The notes below the pieces were generated by a model, which did no database searches, was not told the DNA's origin, and saw only the letters and a list, made by a program, of their open reading frames with translations. From positions 47,331 to 111,330 of the forward strand of contig NZ_JOHY01000018.1 in the NCBI RefSeq assembly GCF_000721495.1: a stretch of 64,000 nucleotides of DNA, read 5' to 3'. Of this stretch, positions 38,401 through 50,400 are shown piece by piece (the first letter of the stretch is position 1; each line of letters begins with the position of its first letter). The position numbers and the translations under genes are program-made. This stretch comes from Streptomyces sp. NRRL F-5123. Lineage in GTDB: Bacteria > Actinomycetota > Actinomycetes > Streptomycetales > Streptomycetaceae.

Positions 38401-41400
38401 GACCCCGGTGTGCCGCTCGCGGGCGCGCCGGCGGGCGAACTGGGCCAGCTGCTCGATCTCCGCCTCGGTCGCCTCGCCCGGCAGGCGCCGCGGGTCGTAG
38501 GCGCCGAGGTGGAGCACCATGGTGGTCTTCCACCCGTCGTGCTCGGGCAGCTCGACCTCACGGCCCAGGCCGTCCGTCAAGTGGTCGGCCCAGACGGTGA
38601 GTTCGTCGGGTCCCGTGGCGTTGACGATCTCCCGGGGCATCCTCTCGAAGTCGTCGGCGGAGACCGTGTCGAGGCCGTGGACCCGCGCGTAGGCGCGGGC
38701 CGCGGCCCTCGCGAGCTCCGGCGTGGTCTGGAAGAACGGGTAGAGGCCCGTGGTGGCGTTCGCCAGGTCGAGGGTCGGCCCGGCGGGCAGCTCGGCGAGG
38801 ACGGTGGTCCGTCCGGCCGCGACGACCTCCGCCATGGTCGGCGGGACCGCCGGCACGTACTGGTCCGGTACGGAGACCTGCGCGACGAGGCTGTTGTCGC
38901 GGGAGACGAACCAGGTCTCGGCGCGGCCCTCGCCGCTCAGCGGCCGCAGGGTCAGCTCGTAGACGACGTTGTACACGTGCTCGTGCGTGTCGCCGTCGGT
39001 CTCGGTGCGGCGGTAGCCCTTCGCGACGCTCTCAAGGGTGTCCTTGCGGCCGCGTCCGTACCGGGCGAGAAGCCGGAGGGCACCCGCCTGGAGCCGCAGG
39101 ATCGAGCCGAGGGCCACCCGCACTCCGCCGCCCGCGCCGCCCTTGACCTCCCACTTGCTGCCGCGCCCGGCGGCCACGCCCTCGCCCTTCGCGGCACGGA
39201 CGTTGATCTTCGCCTGGTGGAACCGGTGGTCCAGGTGGTCCGTGAGGTGGGCTCGCACGCCTATCTCGTAGCGGCGGCCCTGGTGCGTGACCTCTTCCTT
39301 GAAGCCGCCCATCGCCGTGCCGAACCTGCCCTCCAGGGCGGGCCTTCCGACGTACGTCGCGAGCTCGGTGTCCGTGGCGAAGCGGCCGCGGACGGGGGCG
39401 CGCCGCCCGGTCAGCCCCTTGAACAGGCGGGTCAGCGGGCCGTGCGACGGGGCCGACAACTCCTCCAGGCGGGCCCGGAAGTGGTCCTCGACCAGCTCGG
39501 CGCCCGGCAGCGCCACGCTCGTCTGGAAGCCGAGGCCCTTGCGGGCGGCCAGCCACAGCGGCTCCTTCGGGTGCGGAGTGCGCAGCGCGTCCAGGCTCGC
39601 CGGGCGGCGGTGCACGCGCGCCGGGGGGACCTTCGCGGCGGCCAGCAGCGCCCGCACGTGCGGCTGCGCCTCGACCGGCGCCGGCCACCGCTCCTCGGTC
39701 CCGCCGCCGGTGACGGCCGCGGCGTCCGCCCCGGCCACCGCCCGGCTCACGTACGGCGTGCGGACGCCGCCGAGCACCCGGCGCTCGAAGTCCGCGGCGC
39801 CCGCGCCGTCGAGCCACGGCACCGCGAGCTCCGCCTCGACCACCGAGTCCAGGGTGTCCATCCGGCCGTGGCTCCCCAGGACCCAGTCCCGGGTGATCCT
39901 CAGCCGGACGCGGTACCGCGCCTGGACCTCCGTGGTGTTGACGACCGCGTGGACGAGCCCCTGCGAGTCGAGCCGCCCGCTCCAGTCCCGCCCGAAGGAC
40001 GCGGTCGCGCCGACCAGCGGCGCCAGGCCCTTCACCCGGTGCGCCGATTCCAGCGCCGGGTCGACCAGGCCGGTCATGTTGAAGCCGCCGACGAGGGAGA
40101 GCCCGCTCTCGCCGCCCTCGCCCGAGACCGCCGTGTACCCGGCCCCCCGGTCCTCACGGACCTCCGCGTCGGACATGACCCGGAGGAACTGGGCGCTCTC
40201 CACCACCATCCGCCCGCGCAGGTGGCCGCGGAACGGCTTGAGGCCCTTCAGGCCGCGTCGGACCCGGATCTTGGAGCTCACGTCGCCGCTGGAGAGCCAC
40301 CAGCGCGCGCGGTTGAGCACGGACTCCTCGTTGAGGCCCGGCTGCGACCGCTCGACGACCCGCAGTGCCTTCTCGGCCCGGAGGCCGAGGGTGCGCCGCA
40401 GGTAGCGCTGGTCGCCGGCCAGCATCGGGGTGACGTCGACCGCGTGGAGCACCTCCCCGGCCCGCCGGAAACGCTGGTGGGGCAGGGACCGCACGTTGCG
40501 CGGGGCCGGGTCGGCCGGCGCCGGATCGGGCTCGGTGGACCTGGACAGCTGGCTGGGGAACCGCACGGTCAGCCCCCTGTCCGCCAAGGGGGGCCGTGAC
40601 GCGTCGGCGGGGCGCTGCTCCTCGCCGTCCACGAAGACCCGTATCCGCAGTCCCGAGGTGAAGCTGTTGGTGTCCTTGACGAGCAGCTTCCGCCCGCCGA
40701 TCACGGTGTGGTGGCCGCCGGTCTGCTTCACGCCGCCGGACGACACCGCGACCTGCGGCACGCCGATGACAGCCGCCGACGCCGCGGCGGACGCCACGTT
40801 GATGGCCGTGGAGAGGAGGAAGTCGGCGGTGTGGTTCACCGCGCGGGACGTGAGGTGGTCGGCGGATGTGGAGTTGAACGACACGTGGTAGCGGCGCACC
40901 GGATCGTCCTGGCCCTGCGGCAGGGCGACGGCCGAACCGCCGTCCAGCACCGGGCGCAGCCATACGAGTCGGCCGTCCGCCGTCAGCAGCCGTCCGTGGA
41001 GCAGGATCTCCTGCCACGCACCGGCCCCGCGCTCCAGCAGCAGTTCGCGTACGCCGCCGCGCACCGCGCCCCGCACGGCCGCGGAGACGTCCGCGTCGAA
41101 CGCGAGCCGGTCCACCACCTCGGCCGCGGCGGTGGCGGCCTGGTCCGCGGTCCACCGCGGAGCGTCCAGGACCTCGCCCGCGCCGAGCATGCCGTGCCGC
41201 GCGAACCAGGGGATGCCGCCGGCCGGGTCCTGCTGTACCGCCGCGGGCACGTCGCCCTCGGCGGAGGGCGGGGTGACCGTGATCAGGGGCGGCGCGGGCA
41301 CGGTCAGGGGCTCGCCCGGCTCCGTCGTGCCTGGCCGTACGGCCTCGGTCCGGGGCCGCCGCTCGTGCGGGAGCGCCTGCGCGTCCTCGTGCGCGGCGGC

Positions 41401-44400
41401 CTGGGCGGTCGGCTGGGGGGCCGAGGTGAACGCCGAGGAGGTGACGGGCGCCGCCGCAGACGCGGAGGCCGGCGTGGTGCGCGGGCTCCAGCGGATGGGC
41501 TCCGGGAGCGTCTGGACCCAGCCGCTCTGCTGACCCCCGTGCCCGGCAAGGCTCATGACGAGCACGGTCTCGTTGACGTCCGGGAGGTGGACCAGTCGCA
41601 GCGGCTGGTCCGCCGCCAGTACGGCCCTGCCGAGGGTGGCGCGGGAGACGAGCTGGTCGGCCAGGGCGTCGAGACTGCCGCTGAGGCCCACGGGCAGCAG
41701 ATACGACTTCGCCGGGGCCATTCTGTACAGGTGCTCGTCCCGGGTGAGGAGTTCGGCGATCTCGTCGGGCGGCACCCGGCGCGTGGCGGGTCCGCCGGCC
41801 CAGCTCGGCCAGGGCATGTCGATGTGACCGTCGAGGCCGTCGGCCACCAGCAGGTACGCCTGGTCCCGCGCGTCCGCCGGCCGGCCCGGTGTCTTCCAGG
41901 GGGTCGGCCACGCGTGGGGGCCCACGGCCGAGCCCGGGGCCGCCGGGCGGAAGGTGTCGGTGACGAGGGTGCCCTGGACGGGGCGCCCGGTCCAGTTGCG
42001 TCCGGTCACGGCGCCCGTGGCCGACGGCAGCAAGGTCTTCGGCCCCAGCGCTCCGTGGACTTCCAGATCATGTGCGGCGAGCGCGGCCGGACTGTAGGTG
42101 TCCCGGCCCACCGCCGCCGCCGTCATCGCCGTCCGGAACAGACCGGCGCGCACCCGGTCGGTGTCCGGATTGGCGCCGGGGGGCAGATGCAGCACCTTCA
42201 TCGCCAGCGCGGGCGCGTTCTGAACGTTCTCGACGCTCTCCACCGCCTTGACGGCGGCCCACAGCACGTGTGACCGGTTCGCCCTCGTGACCGGCGCGTT
42301 CACGGCCAGGCCCAGCACCTCGCGGACGGTCCTGTCCGGGTCTCCCCGCTCGATGAGCTCTCGTGCCCGGTCCACGGAGGGCATCGGGGCGAAGCCGTCC
42401 AGCGCGGGCAGGCGGGAGCCGCCCGGCAGGGCCGCCGCCGCGAGCAGTGTGGCGCGTATCGCGTCCTGCCCGAGCGGGGCGGGGCGGACGCCGGGCGTGT
42501 GCGTGATCCCCTGGTGCCCCCGGACGACCCGGTCCACCAGGTCGAGGGTGAGCTCACCGTAGTGCGCGAGCCCCGGGTGACGGCCCCGCATGGTCTCCAG
42601 CGTCCCCATGCCGCGCAGCAGTTCGCGGTAGGGATCGGCGGGGTCGTGCCGGTTGTCCTCGACGGAGGGGCCGAACAGCGCGCGGAGCGCCCGCACCAGG
42701 CGCAGTGTGGTGTCGATGGTCTGCTGGGGCACCTGACCGGGGCCGTCGTGCAGGCCCGCGACCCGGGCGAGGTCCGCCAGTTCGGCGTCCGAGGGCCGGT
42801 GCCGGACCTCACGCCAGCCAGCGGTCTTACCGAGCAGGTCGCTGACCATGCCGTGCCCGTGCGTCCCGTCCGACCGCGTGAAGCCGAGATGGACAGTGGG
42901 CGCCGCGAACACGGTTCGCCAGTTCTCGTCGGCGGCCTCCTCAGCGGCTGACAGCGTCGACAGCGGGTCCGCCACGAACGGCGGACGGGCGTCAGGCGCG
43001 TTGACCCATTTCGGCAGGCCCGGCGCCGCCGCCCCCCAACATTCCAGCAGCACAATGGGGACGGCCGGGTCGAGCTTGCGCAGGCTGGGCCGCCGCCGCA
43101 GGAAACGGCCGAACTGACGTCCTGTCACTTCCTGTGCCCTCGGGTTGCCACGGACGTTGACCAGGGTGGCACCCGGACGGCCGTGCACGTAGACGAAGTA
43201 CGCCACGCCGCCCCGAACCGGCATCGGGCGGGGACCGTCGTAGTCCGTCTGGACAGGATCGGCGGCGTACCAGTCCGCCAGCTGGGTGGAGACGTCGAAG
43301 TAGCGTTCCCTCCTGGCCAGATCCGCGTCCGAGAACAGGGCGCGGCCCCTTTGGACACCGTTCGGCGCCATGGCGACGCTCACGATGTCGCGGTCGGGCA
43401 CCCGCACGCCCGCGATGGTCTCCACGACCGCGTCCCCGGCGTCCGCGTCCGGGGTCCCGAGGTCGCCCGGACGGCTGGGAATCCACTGGCCCAGCGGGAT
43501 TCCGCCGTCCCGGTCGCCCTTCACCGCGATCCGGTACAGCACACCGCCGTCCCCGGGGGCGTCCAGCGCCGGTACTCCGCTGTGCGCCCACACGGTCCTG
43601 CCGGCTCCGGCGGCCAGGGCACGCGGCAGGTCGAGCCCCATGGACCCGGCCTTCGGGGCGACGAGCAGGATCGGGACGTCCTTGCCCAGAGCCGCCAGCC
43701 GTTCGTCCATGGCCAGCAGTTCGACCAGGTCCTCCGCCGTCACCCAGTGGGGCGGCCCGCTCGTACCGGCTACGAGGACCCCCCGGTCGTCGCCACCGTC
43801 CGCCACCACCACATACGGCGGCGGGGCGGCGGGGTCGGTGGCCCAGGGCGGGGTGACCTGGCGGGTGACGGTGCCAGCGGTCTCGTCGTACGTCGCCGTG
43901 TCGATGCCGGTGAGCGGGGCGCCCCTCCAGTTGCGGGTCGGCGAGGCGCCGGCGAGGGACGTGAAGGTCGCCTCCGACAGCAGGCCGTGGCCGAGCAGAC
44001 GGACGGCGCGGAGCCTGGCGACACTGCGCGCCTGGCCGAGCGCGACCGCCCGGTCCACCAGCGCGTACAGGGCTTCGCGGTCGGCGGCGGTGACCGTGGC
44101 GCCGGCGGGCAGGCTCAGGACGTGGCGGGCCAGGGGGTCCGGGTCGAAGCGGCCCGCCGCGAACCGCGGGTCCTGGCGGCGCAGGACGTCCAGCCGCGCC
44201 ACGGCGGCCGCGTGGGGCGCCTCGGCGATCCCGATCACCGCCTGCCGCCGCCGGTCCCGCGCGGGACCGGCGGCGCCTGCGTGGCCGAGCTCCCTGCCGG
44301 CGGAGCGCTCGTCGAAGTCGAAGTCGAAGGCGGCGAGCAGGTCCTCGGACGGCGTGTCCACCTGGAGGTTTTGGAGCGCGCGGGCGAGTTCGTCGTAGAG

Positions 44401-47400
44401 CGCGTCCGCCGCGGCCTTCGCCCGCAGACCGCCGACCTCGGACGCGCGCTGCCCGCCCCGGTCGCCGAGCGCGAGGAGCGGGCCGTTGCCGTGGCCGACC
44501 ACGCTGACCCGCGGGAGGGCGATCTTCGCGAGGTTGGCCAGCATGCCGGCCTTCGCCACCTGCCCGGCGAGTTCCCTGATCCGCTCCAGCGGCTCGGGGC
44601 CCACCTCGTGCCCTCCCGCGGGGAAGGCGACCGCGGTCCGCGCGGGCAGCGGCGCGAGCATGGCGGGCGGGGCGCTCTCCGACCGATCCGGGGCCGTGGT
44701 CGCGGACGCGGCCGTGGTCGCGGACGCGGCCGTGGTCGTGGTCGCGGACGCGGCCGTGGTCGCGGACGCGGCCGTGGTCGCGGTCGCGGTCGCCACGTGC
44801 TGCGGCCCGGCGGTCAGCAGCCGTTCGTCCTGGGCGGGCAGCACCGGCCATCCGGCGACGTCACTGCCGTTGTAGTGGTTCACGCCGTTGTAGTGGACCT
44901 CTATACGGTGGGCGGCGTCGTCCGGCCCCACGGTGGTGATCCCGCCGTGCCCGGTGCGGACCACGTCGGCCCGCACCCCGAAGGCGTGCGCAAGCAGCGG
45001 CAGGAACGCCTCGCCGACCGGACTGTCCCAGCTGCCCGCCCAGTTGGCGACAGCCTCGGCCACGGCCGCCGACTCACCGCGGTCCAGCGGGGCCGTGCTG
45101 CCCACGTAGGCGGTGCTGAGCACCGTGCGCAGCTGGTCCGTGGTCAGTTCCGCCACCGGCGGCAGCAGGCCGCGCTGGGCGAGGCGGTCGAACAGGTCGC
45201 GCGTGCCCAGGCCCTCGGCTTCTGCCTGCGCTTCTGCCTGCGCCTCGGCCTGCGCTTCTGCGGCGGGTCGCTCGCCGCTCCCGATCAGCTCGGCGGCCCG
45301 CGCGTCCTGGTACCGCGTCCTGAGGTCGGACTCCAGCCCCAGGCCATCGAAGCTGGTGGGCGTGGTCACGCCGTGGTGGGCGAGGTGCGCCAGCAGATCG
45401 GCCCGCGCCATCCCGGCGACACGAGCGCCGAAGTCGGGCGTCAGCGCCCCGCGCAGCTGCTGGAGGATCTGCGGTGGCAGCGCGCCCGCATGCTCGCCGA
45501 GGTAGCTCGCCGCCCGGCCGCGCATGGCGTCGATCACCACTCGGGAGTGGCCGGCGCCCGGCAGCACGCGGGTCTCCGAGTACGCCGCCGCGAGCCCGCC
45601 CAGCTCCGCCCGCACCGCGTGCGGATCGCCCAGCCAGGCGTACGCCTGGGGGTGGCTCTCGTTCAGGCCGGGAAGCCGGTCCCGGATGTACAGGGGGTCG
45701 CTGGCGACGAAGGAGTACAGCAGGCACTCCCCGGTGCCCGGCACCGGCACGCTGCGGCCGATGACACGCGGCGGTTCCGTGATGAGATTGGGGTCCACGA
45801 CATGGGTCCCCGCTGCGGTGTCGGCAGACGTCACGGCCAGAGGACCAGCCGTACCGACAGCGGTCGAGGCGGCTGGCACGGTGCGCGACTCCGCGACCGG
45901 CTCAGCCTGCTGGGGCTCCACCACCACGGCGACCGGCACCTCGGCCGGGTCGGCCTGCTCGGCAACCACAGCGGCCGGGTCAGCCTGCGGGGAATCCGCC
46001 TCCACGGCACCCGGCATCGGGCGCGACTCCGCGACCGGCTCAGCCACCACCACGGCCCCCGACACCTCGGCCGGTTCAGCCTGCCGGGACTCCACCTCCA
46101 CGGCGACCGGCACCGGCTGCGACTCCACCACCGGCTCAGACACCACCACGGCCCCCGACACCGCAGCCGGGTCAGCCTGCTGGGGCTCCGCCACCACGAC
46201 GATCGGCATCTCGGCCGGGTCGGCCTGCTCGGCAACCACAGCGGCCGGGTCAGCCTGCGGGGAATCCGCCTCCACGGCACCCGGCACCGGCTGCGACTCC
46301 ACCACCGGCTCAGACACCACCACGGCCCCCGACACCGCAGCCGGGTCAGCCTGCCGGGACTCCGCCACCACGACGACCGGCACCGTTTCGGTCACGACCT
46401 GCTCAGCAGCCGCCACCTCCGCCGCCGACACCTCGGCCAGGTCGGCCTGCCGGGACTCCGCCACCACGGCACCCGGCACCGGGCGCGACTCCGCGACCGG
46501 CTCAGACACCACCACGGCCCCCGGCACCTCCGCCGGGTCGACCCGCTCGGCAACCACAGCCTCAGCGGCCGGCACCGTTTCGGTCACGGCCGGCTCAGCC
46601 GGTTCGTGGCCCACCGGGACCGCTTCGAGGTTCAGGCCGGGCAGGGCCGGGCTGGGCGCGGGGGTGGCCTCCGGCGTAGCCGGGCGTCCGCTGGTGCCGT
46701 CCTGGCGGGCTGTCCGCCTGGAGGGCGGAACCGCGAACGACAGGGCCCGCGACCGGGGCGACGGCCCTGCGCGGTGAAGGCGGCGGCCGCGCTCCGGCTC
46801 CTCCAGGTCGGCGGCCGGCGCGCCTTCCTCCGCACCGCCGGACGCAGCCGGCACCAGTGACGGCTCCTCCACCACGAGCGGCCGCTCCTCCGCAGCGGGC
46901 GCCTCCTCCTTCAGCCCCTCGGCCGGCACCGGCTGCGCAGACCGCTCAGCGTTCCCGGCGCCCTCGGACACCGCCGCCTCGGCGGGTATGCGGCCCACCG
47001 GGGCTTCCAGGGCCGTGCTGGTCGCCTGGACGGGCCCGGCCTCCGGCACCGGCACGGGCACCGGCTCGGCCAGGTCAATGATCATCGTGAGGGGGTCACC
47101 GCGTTCCGGGTCCGGCAGCCCCAGGCGCTTCCTCACCTCTCCCGCCAGCCGCGCCGCCGAGGCGTCCTCCGTACCACGTACCAGCAGGTGGTCGGCAACC
47201 TCGCGCACGCCGGTCCGGAAGGTACTGCCCGCGTAGCGGAAGTCCGCCAGCACCGGGTGTGATTCGAGTGGCAGGACCAGGGCCGCCGCCCGGTGCCACA
47301 TCCGGGTCGCCTCGCCGTGCGCGGCATCTGTCGCCGCCTGCGCACGCTCCCGGAAGTCCGCCAGTTCCGCGCGCCACAACCGCCACGCGGTCCGCGCGGC

Positions 47401-50400
47401 AGCCGCCTGGACCTGCTGCGGCAGGGTGCCGGACTTCGCCAGCCGCTTCTTCGCGTAATCGAGCGACAGCGTGCCGTCCCGTTCCACCACCTTGCGTGCC
47501 AGCGGGCCGCCCGGGGCGAGCAGCTCGTGCAGCGGCGTGCCCGGCCGGGCGGCCAGCTCGTCCTCCACCTCCTGGGGCGTGAGCCGTTCCTCCAGCTCCT
47601 GGGGGGTCAGCTCCTCGACCATGTCATCGGCCGTCAGCTCCGCCGAGATCGCGGCGCGTTCCGCCTCACCGCCGTCCACGGTCGCCACTGCCTTGACCGG
47701 CACGCGGCCGACCAGCGACCACTCCTCCTTCTCGAGCAGCAGCGCGTGGGCTTCCTCCGCACGCGCCTTCGCCTCCGACAGACCTGTGGCGGCCTGCGCC
47801 AGCTGCTCCGGGTCACGAACGCTGTCGGCGCCAGGGGCGGGCGGCCGCCGGAGCTCCCGGTCCGCGTCCCGGGCCGCCGTGTACGCAGACCAGGCCGCCT
47901 TCGCGTCCGTCGACGCCTTCGTGAACTGCGCGTCCGTCACGAGCTGTTCGGCCTGGCGACGAGCCGGCCTCCCGGGGATCGGGGGCGGGCTCTCCGTGGA
48001 GCGGAGGAGGACGTCACCGACGACCCACCGTTTGCCCTTGGGACCCTCCACCTGGACGAGCGCGACGGCGCGGAGCCGGTATCCGGGGAGGCCGGCGCCC
48101 TGCGCGTTTTCCCTGGTCGTGCCGATGTGCATCAGCTCGCGGACCTGGCTGGTGAAGGCGGCGGCCGTGGCGTTGCCGGCGGTGCTGTTGACAACGGGGA
48201 TGGTGAAGGTGGAGCGGTGCCGCTGGGACCCGTCCACCAGGGCGAACCCCATGCTCAGAGCGAGGCTGTTGGAGGTGTGCACCTGGTGGCCGAACGTGCG
48301 CGTGAGCAGCTGGACGTCACTGATCCCCACGTCCCGGCTCTCGGTTTCCACCTGCGCCGAGTACAGGCTGATCCTCATCTTGATCTTGTCGCTGCCGGGG
48401 CGGCCGAGGAGTGGCGCCGTGCGCGCGGCCGTCATGACGGTCAGCTTGTTCCCGGCGATGAGCTGGGCGAGCCGCAGCAGCTGTCCGTCGCGGGACTGGG
48501 AGCTCGCCGGGACCTGGTCGTCCTGAAGTGACGTGTCGACCTCGCGCAGGGCGCGGCCGAGAAGCCCCATGCCGTCGAAGTCGTAGAGGTGGAACGGGCG
48601 GGTGAGCCGCATCTGCGGCCCCGCCAGCAGTTCCACCGTCGCGGCGGGGACCGGAGCCGCCTCGATCGCCACGGCGTGGTCCCCCGTCGCCGTGGTGCCG
48701 GGCCGGTTCCTCGGGTTGAAGTCGTGCAGGGTGGGTTCGACGTGGAAGACGGGCTCTTCGGGGGTCTCGCCCACGATGGACGACTCGTTGGCGTTGAAGC
48801 GCATGGCGATCTCGGCCCGCGCCTCCGCCCGGGCCTCCCGGACCGGCGACGGGAGTTGGTCGACCAGGGGCTGGACCAAGCGGTCGATCCCGCTGACTTC
48901 GCCGACCCACAGCACGGGACCGGCCATGAGCTGCGCGAGCTTGACCAGCATGGCCTCGCTCAACGGCCTCATCGTGCCCGAGACGCGGAACACCGCCCGT
49001 ATGCGGCGCATCTCGACGCTGTTCATCGTCCTCATCCAGTCGCGCGACTCGCTCATCGCCGACACCGAGTGGGAGATGTCCTGGCTCGCCGCCCACCGGG
49101 TGGTGGGCTGGTACTGCTGGCCATTGATCGTGAAACCGGGTGTGAAGGTCAGCTCGTCGCTGCTGCCCCTGGTCGTGCTCTTCTTGGTGACGCCCGGTTT
49201 CCCGAGCGCGGCACCGTCCCCGCTGGAGCGGCCGAAGACGTTGTCCATACCGGACTGCTTCTCCAACATGCGGCCGAGGAGCCCGGGCAGGTCGAAATCG
49301 GGCTCGACGTCCATGTCGAAGGTGAGCGTCCCCAGCTGCGGGCCGAGCCAGGAGCGGTACAGGTAGTGGACGACGACCTTGCCGTCGGGGTTCGCGTTGG
49401 ACTGCGCCCGCGTGCCCAGCGAGGTGGTGTGCTCGTTGACGCCGCTCAGCAGCTGACGCACGTAGGTGGAGTGACCGACGACGACCGCGCCGGGTGCCAG
49501 CTCCTCGAGAACGCCGCGCGCCTTGTTCATCAGGGCGCTGCGGCCTTCGTCGAAGTGGACGCTGGTGACAGCGCCGCCCTGCCACTTGCCCTCCAGGAAC
49601 CACAGCGGCGGCGTCCGGAGGAGGGGCTTGCCCGGGGTCGGGGCGGCCACGCCCGGGATGTCGAGCAGTTCGGGGTAGTTGCGCAGCTCGTCGTCAGTGA
49701 TCAGGAGTTCGCCGCCGAGGGGCACCTCCACGACCCAGGTCTTCTCCCGGTTCCGCTGGACGGGCAGGCTCTGGGACACGACGTTGGCCCGGCCGTGTTG
49801 CAGGGTCGCCACCCAGACGAGGGTGCCGACCAGCACGGTGTTGCTGGAGGTGTCCTCGACGGTCACCCGGAATGTGCCCGTGTTGTCCTGGGTGGTCTCG
49901 TTCTTCGGCCGCGTCAGGCCCTTCTGGTAGGTGCCCTGCGGGTTGAACGAGGCCTCCGACGTCCCGTACTGGCCCGCCAGGGAGGCGTTCCCCTGGTGCC
50001 CCCAGGTGGTGGTGACGCCGCTCGTCGACGCGTCGGCGGACTGGACCCACCGTTCGAGGTCGGCCTGCGGCCGCAGGGGCAGCGCCACCACGTCCTTGAT
50101 GTAGGCGCGCAGCGTGAGGGTTTCGTCGGTGTCCACGATCTTGCCGTGGGTGCCGCCCCCCTCGAGCACGTACTCGTCCCTGAAGGGCCGCAACGCGTTG
50201 CCGAACAACTGCTGCGGTGCGAGCGCGGTCCGGTACACCTGCGCGGACCTCGACGCGACAGGCGGGCCCTGCTCCCCCTCGGTGAACTCCTGCCGGACGA
50301 ACTGCCAGGTCGACTCCGCCTGGAACCACCGCACGGCGAACCTCGCCGGGATCACGGCGGCGTCCAACGCCAGCCTCGCCAACGCCTGCCACTCCACCGC

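Noticed and set aside
44701..44778. Regular 18-base repeats considered as a CRISPR array
   Set aside because: The copies are head to tail without unique spacers and are in frame within a linker of the giant gene; no cas genes occur.
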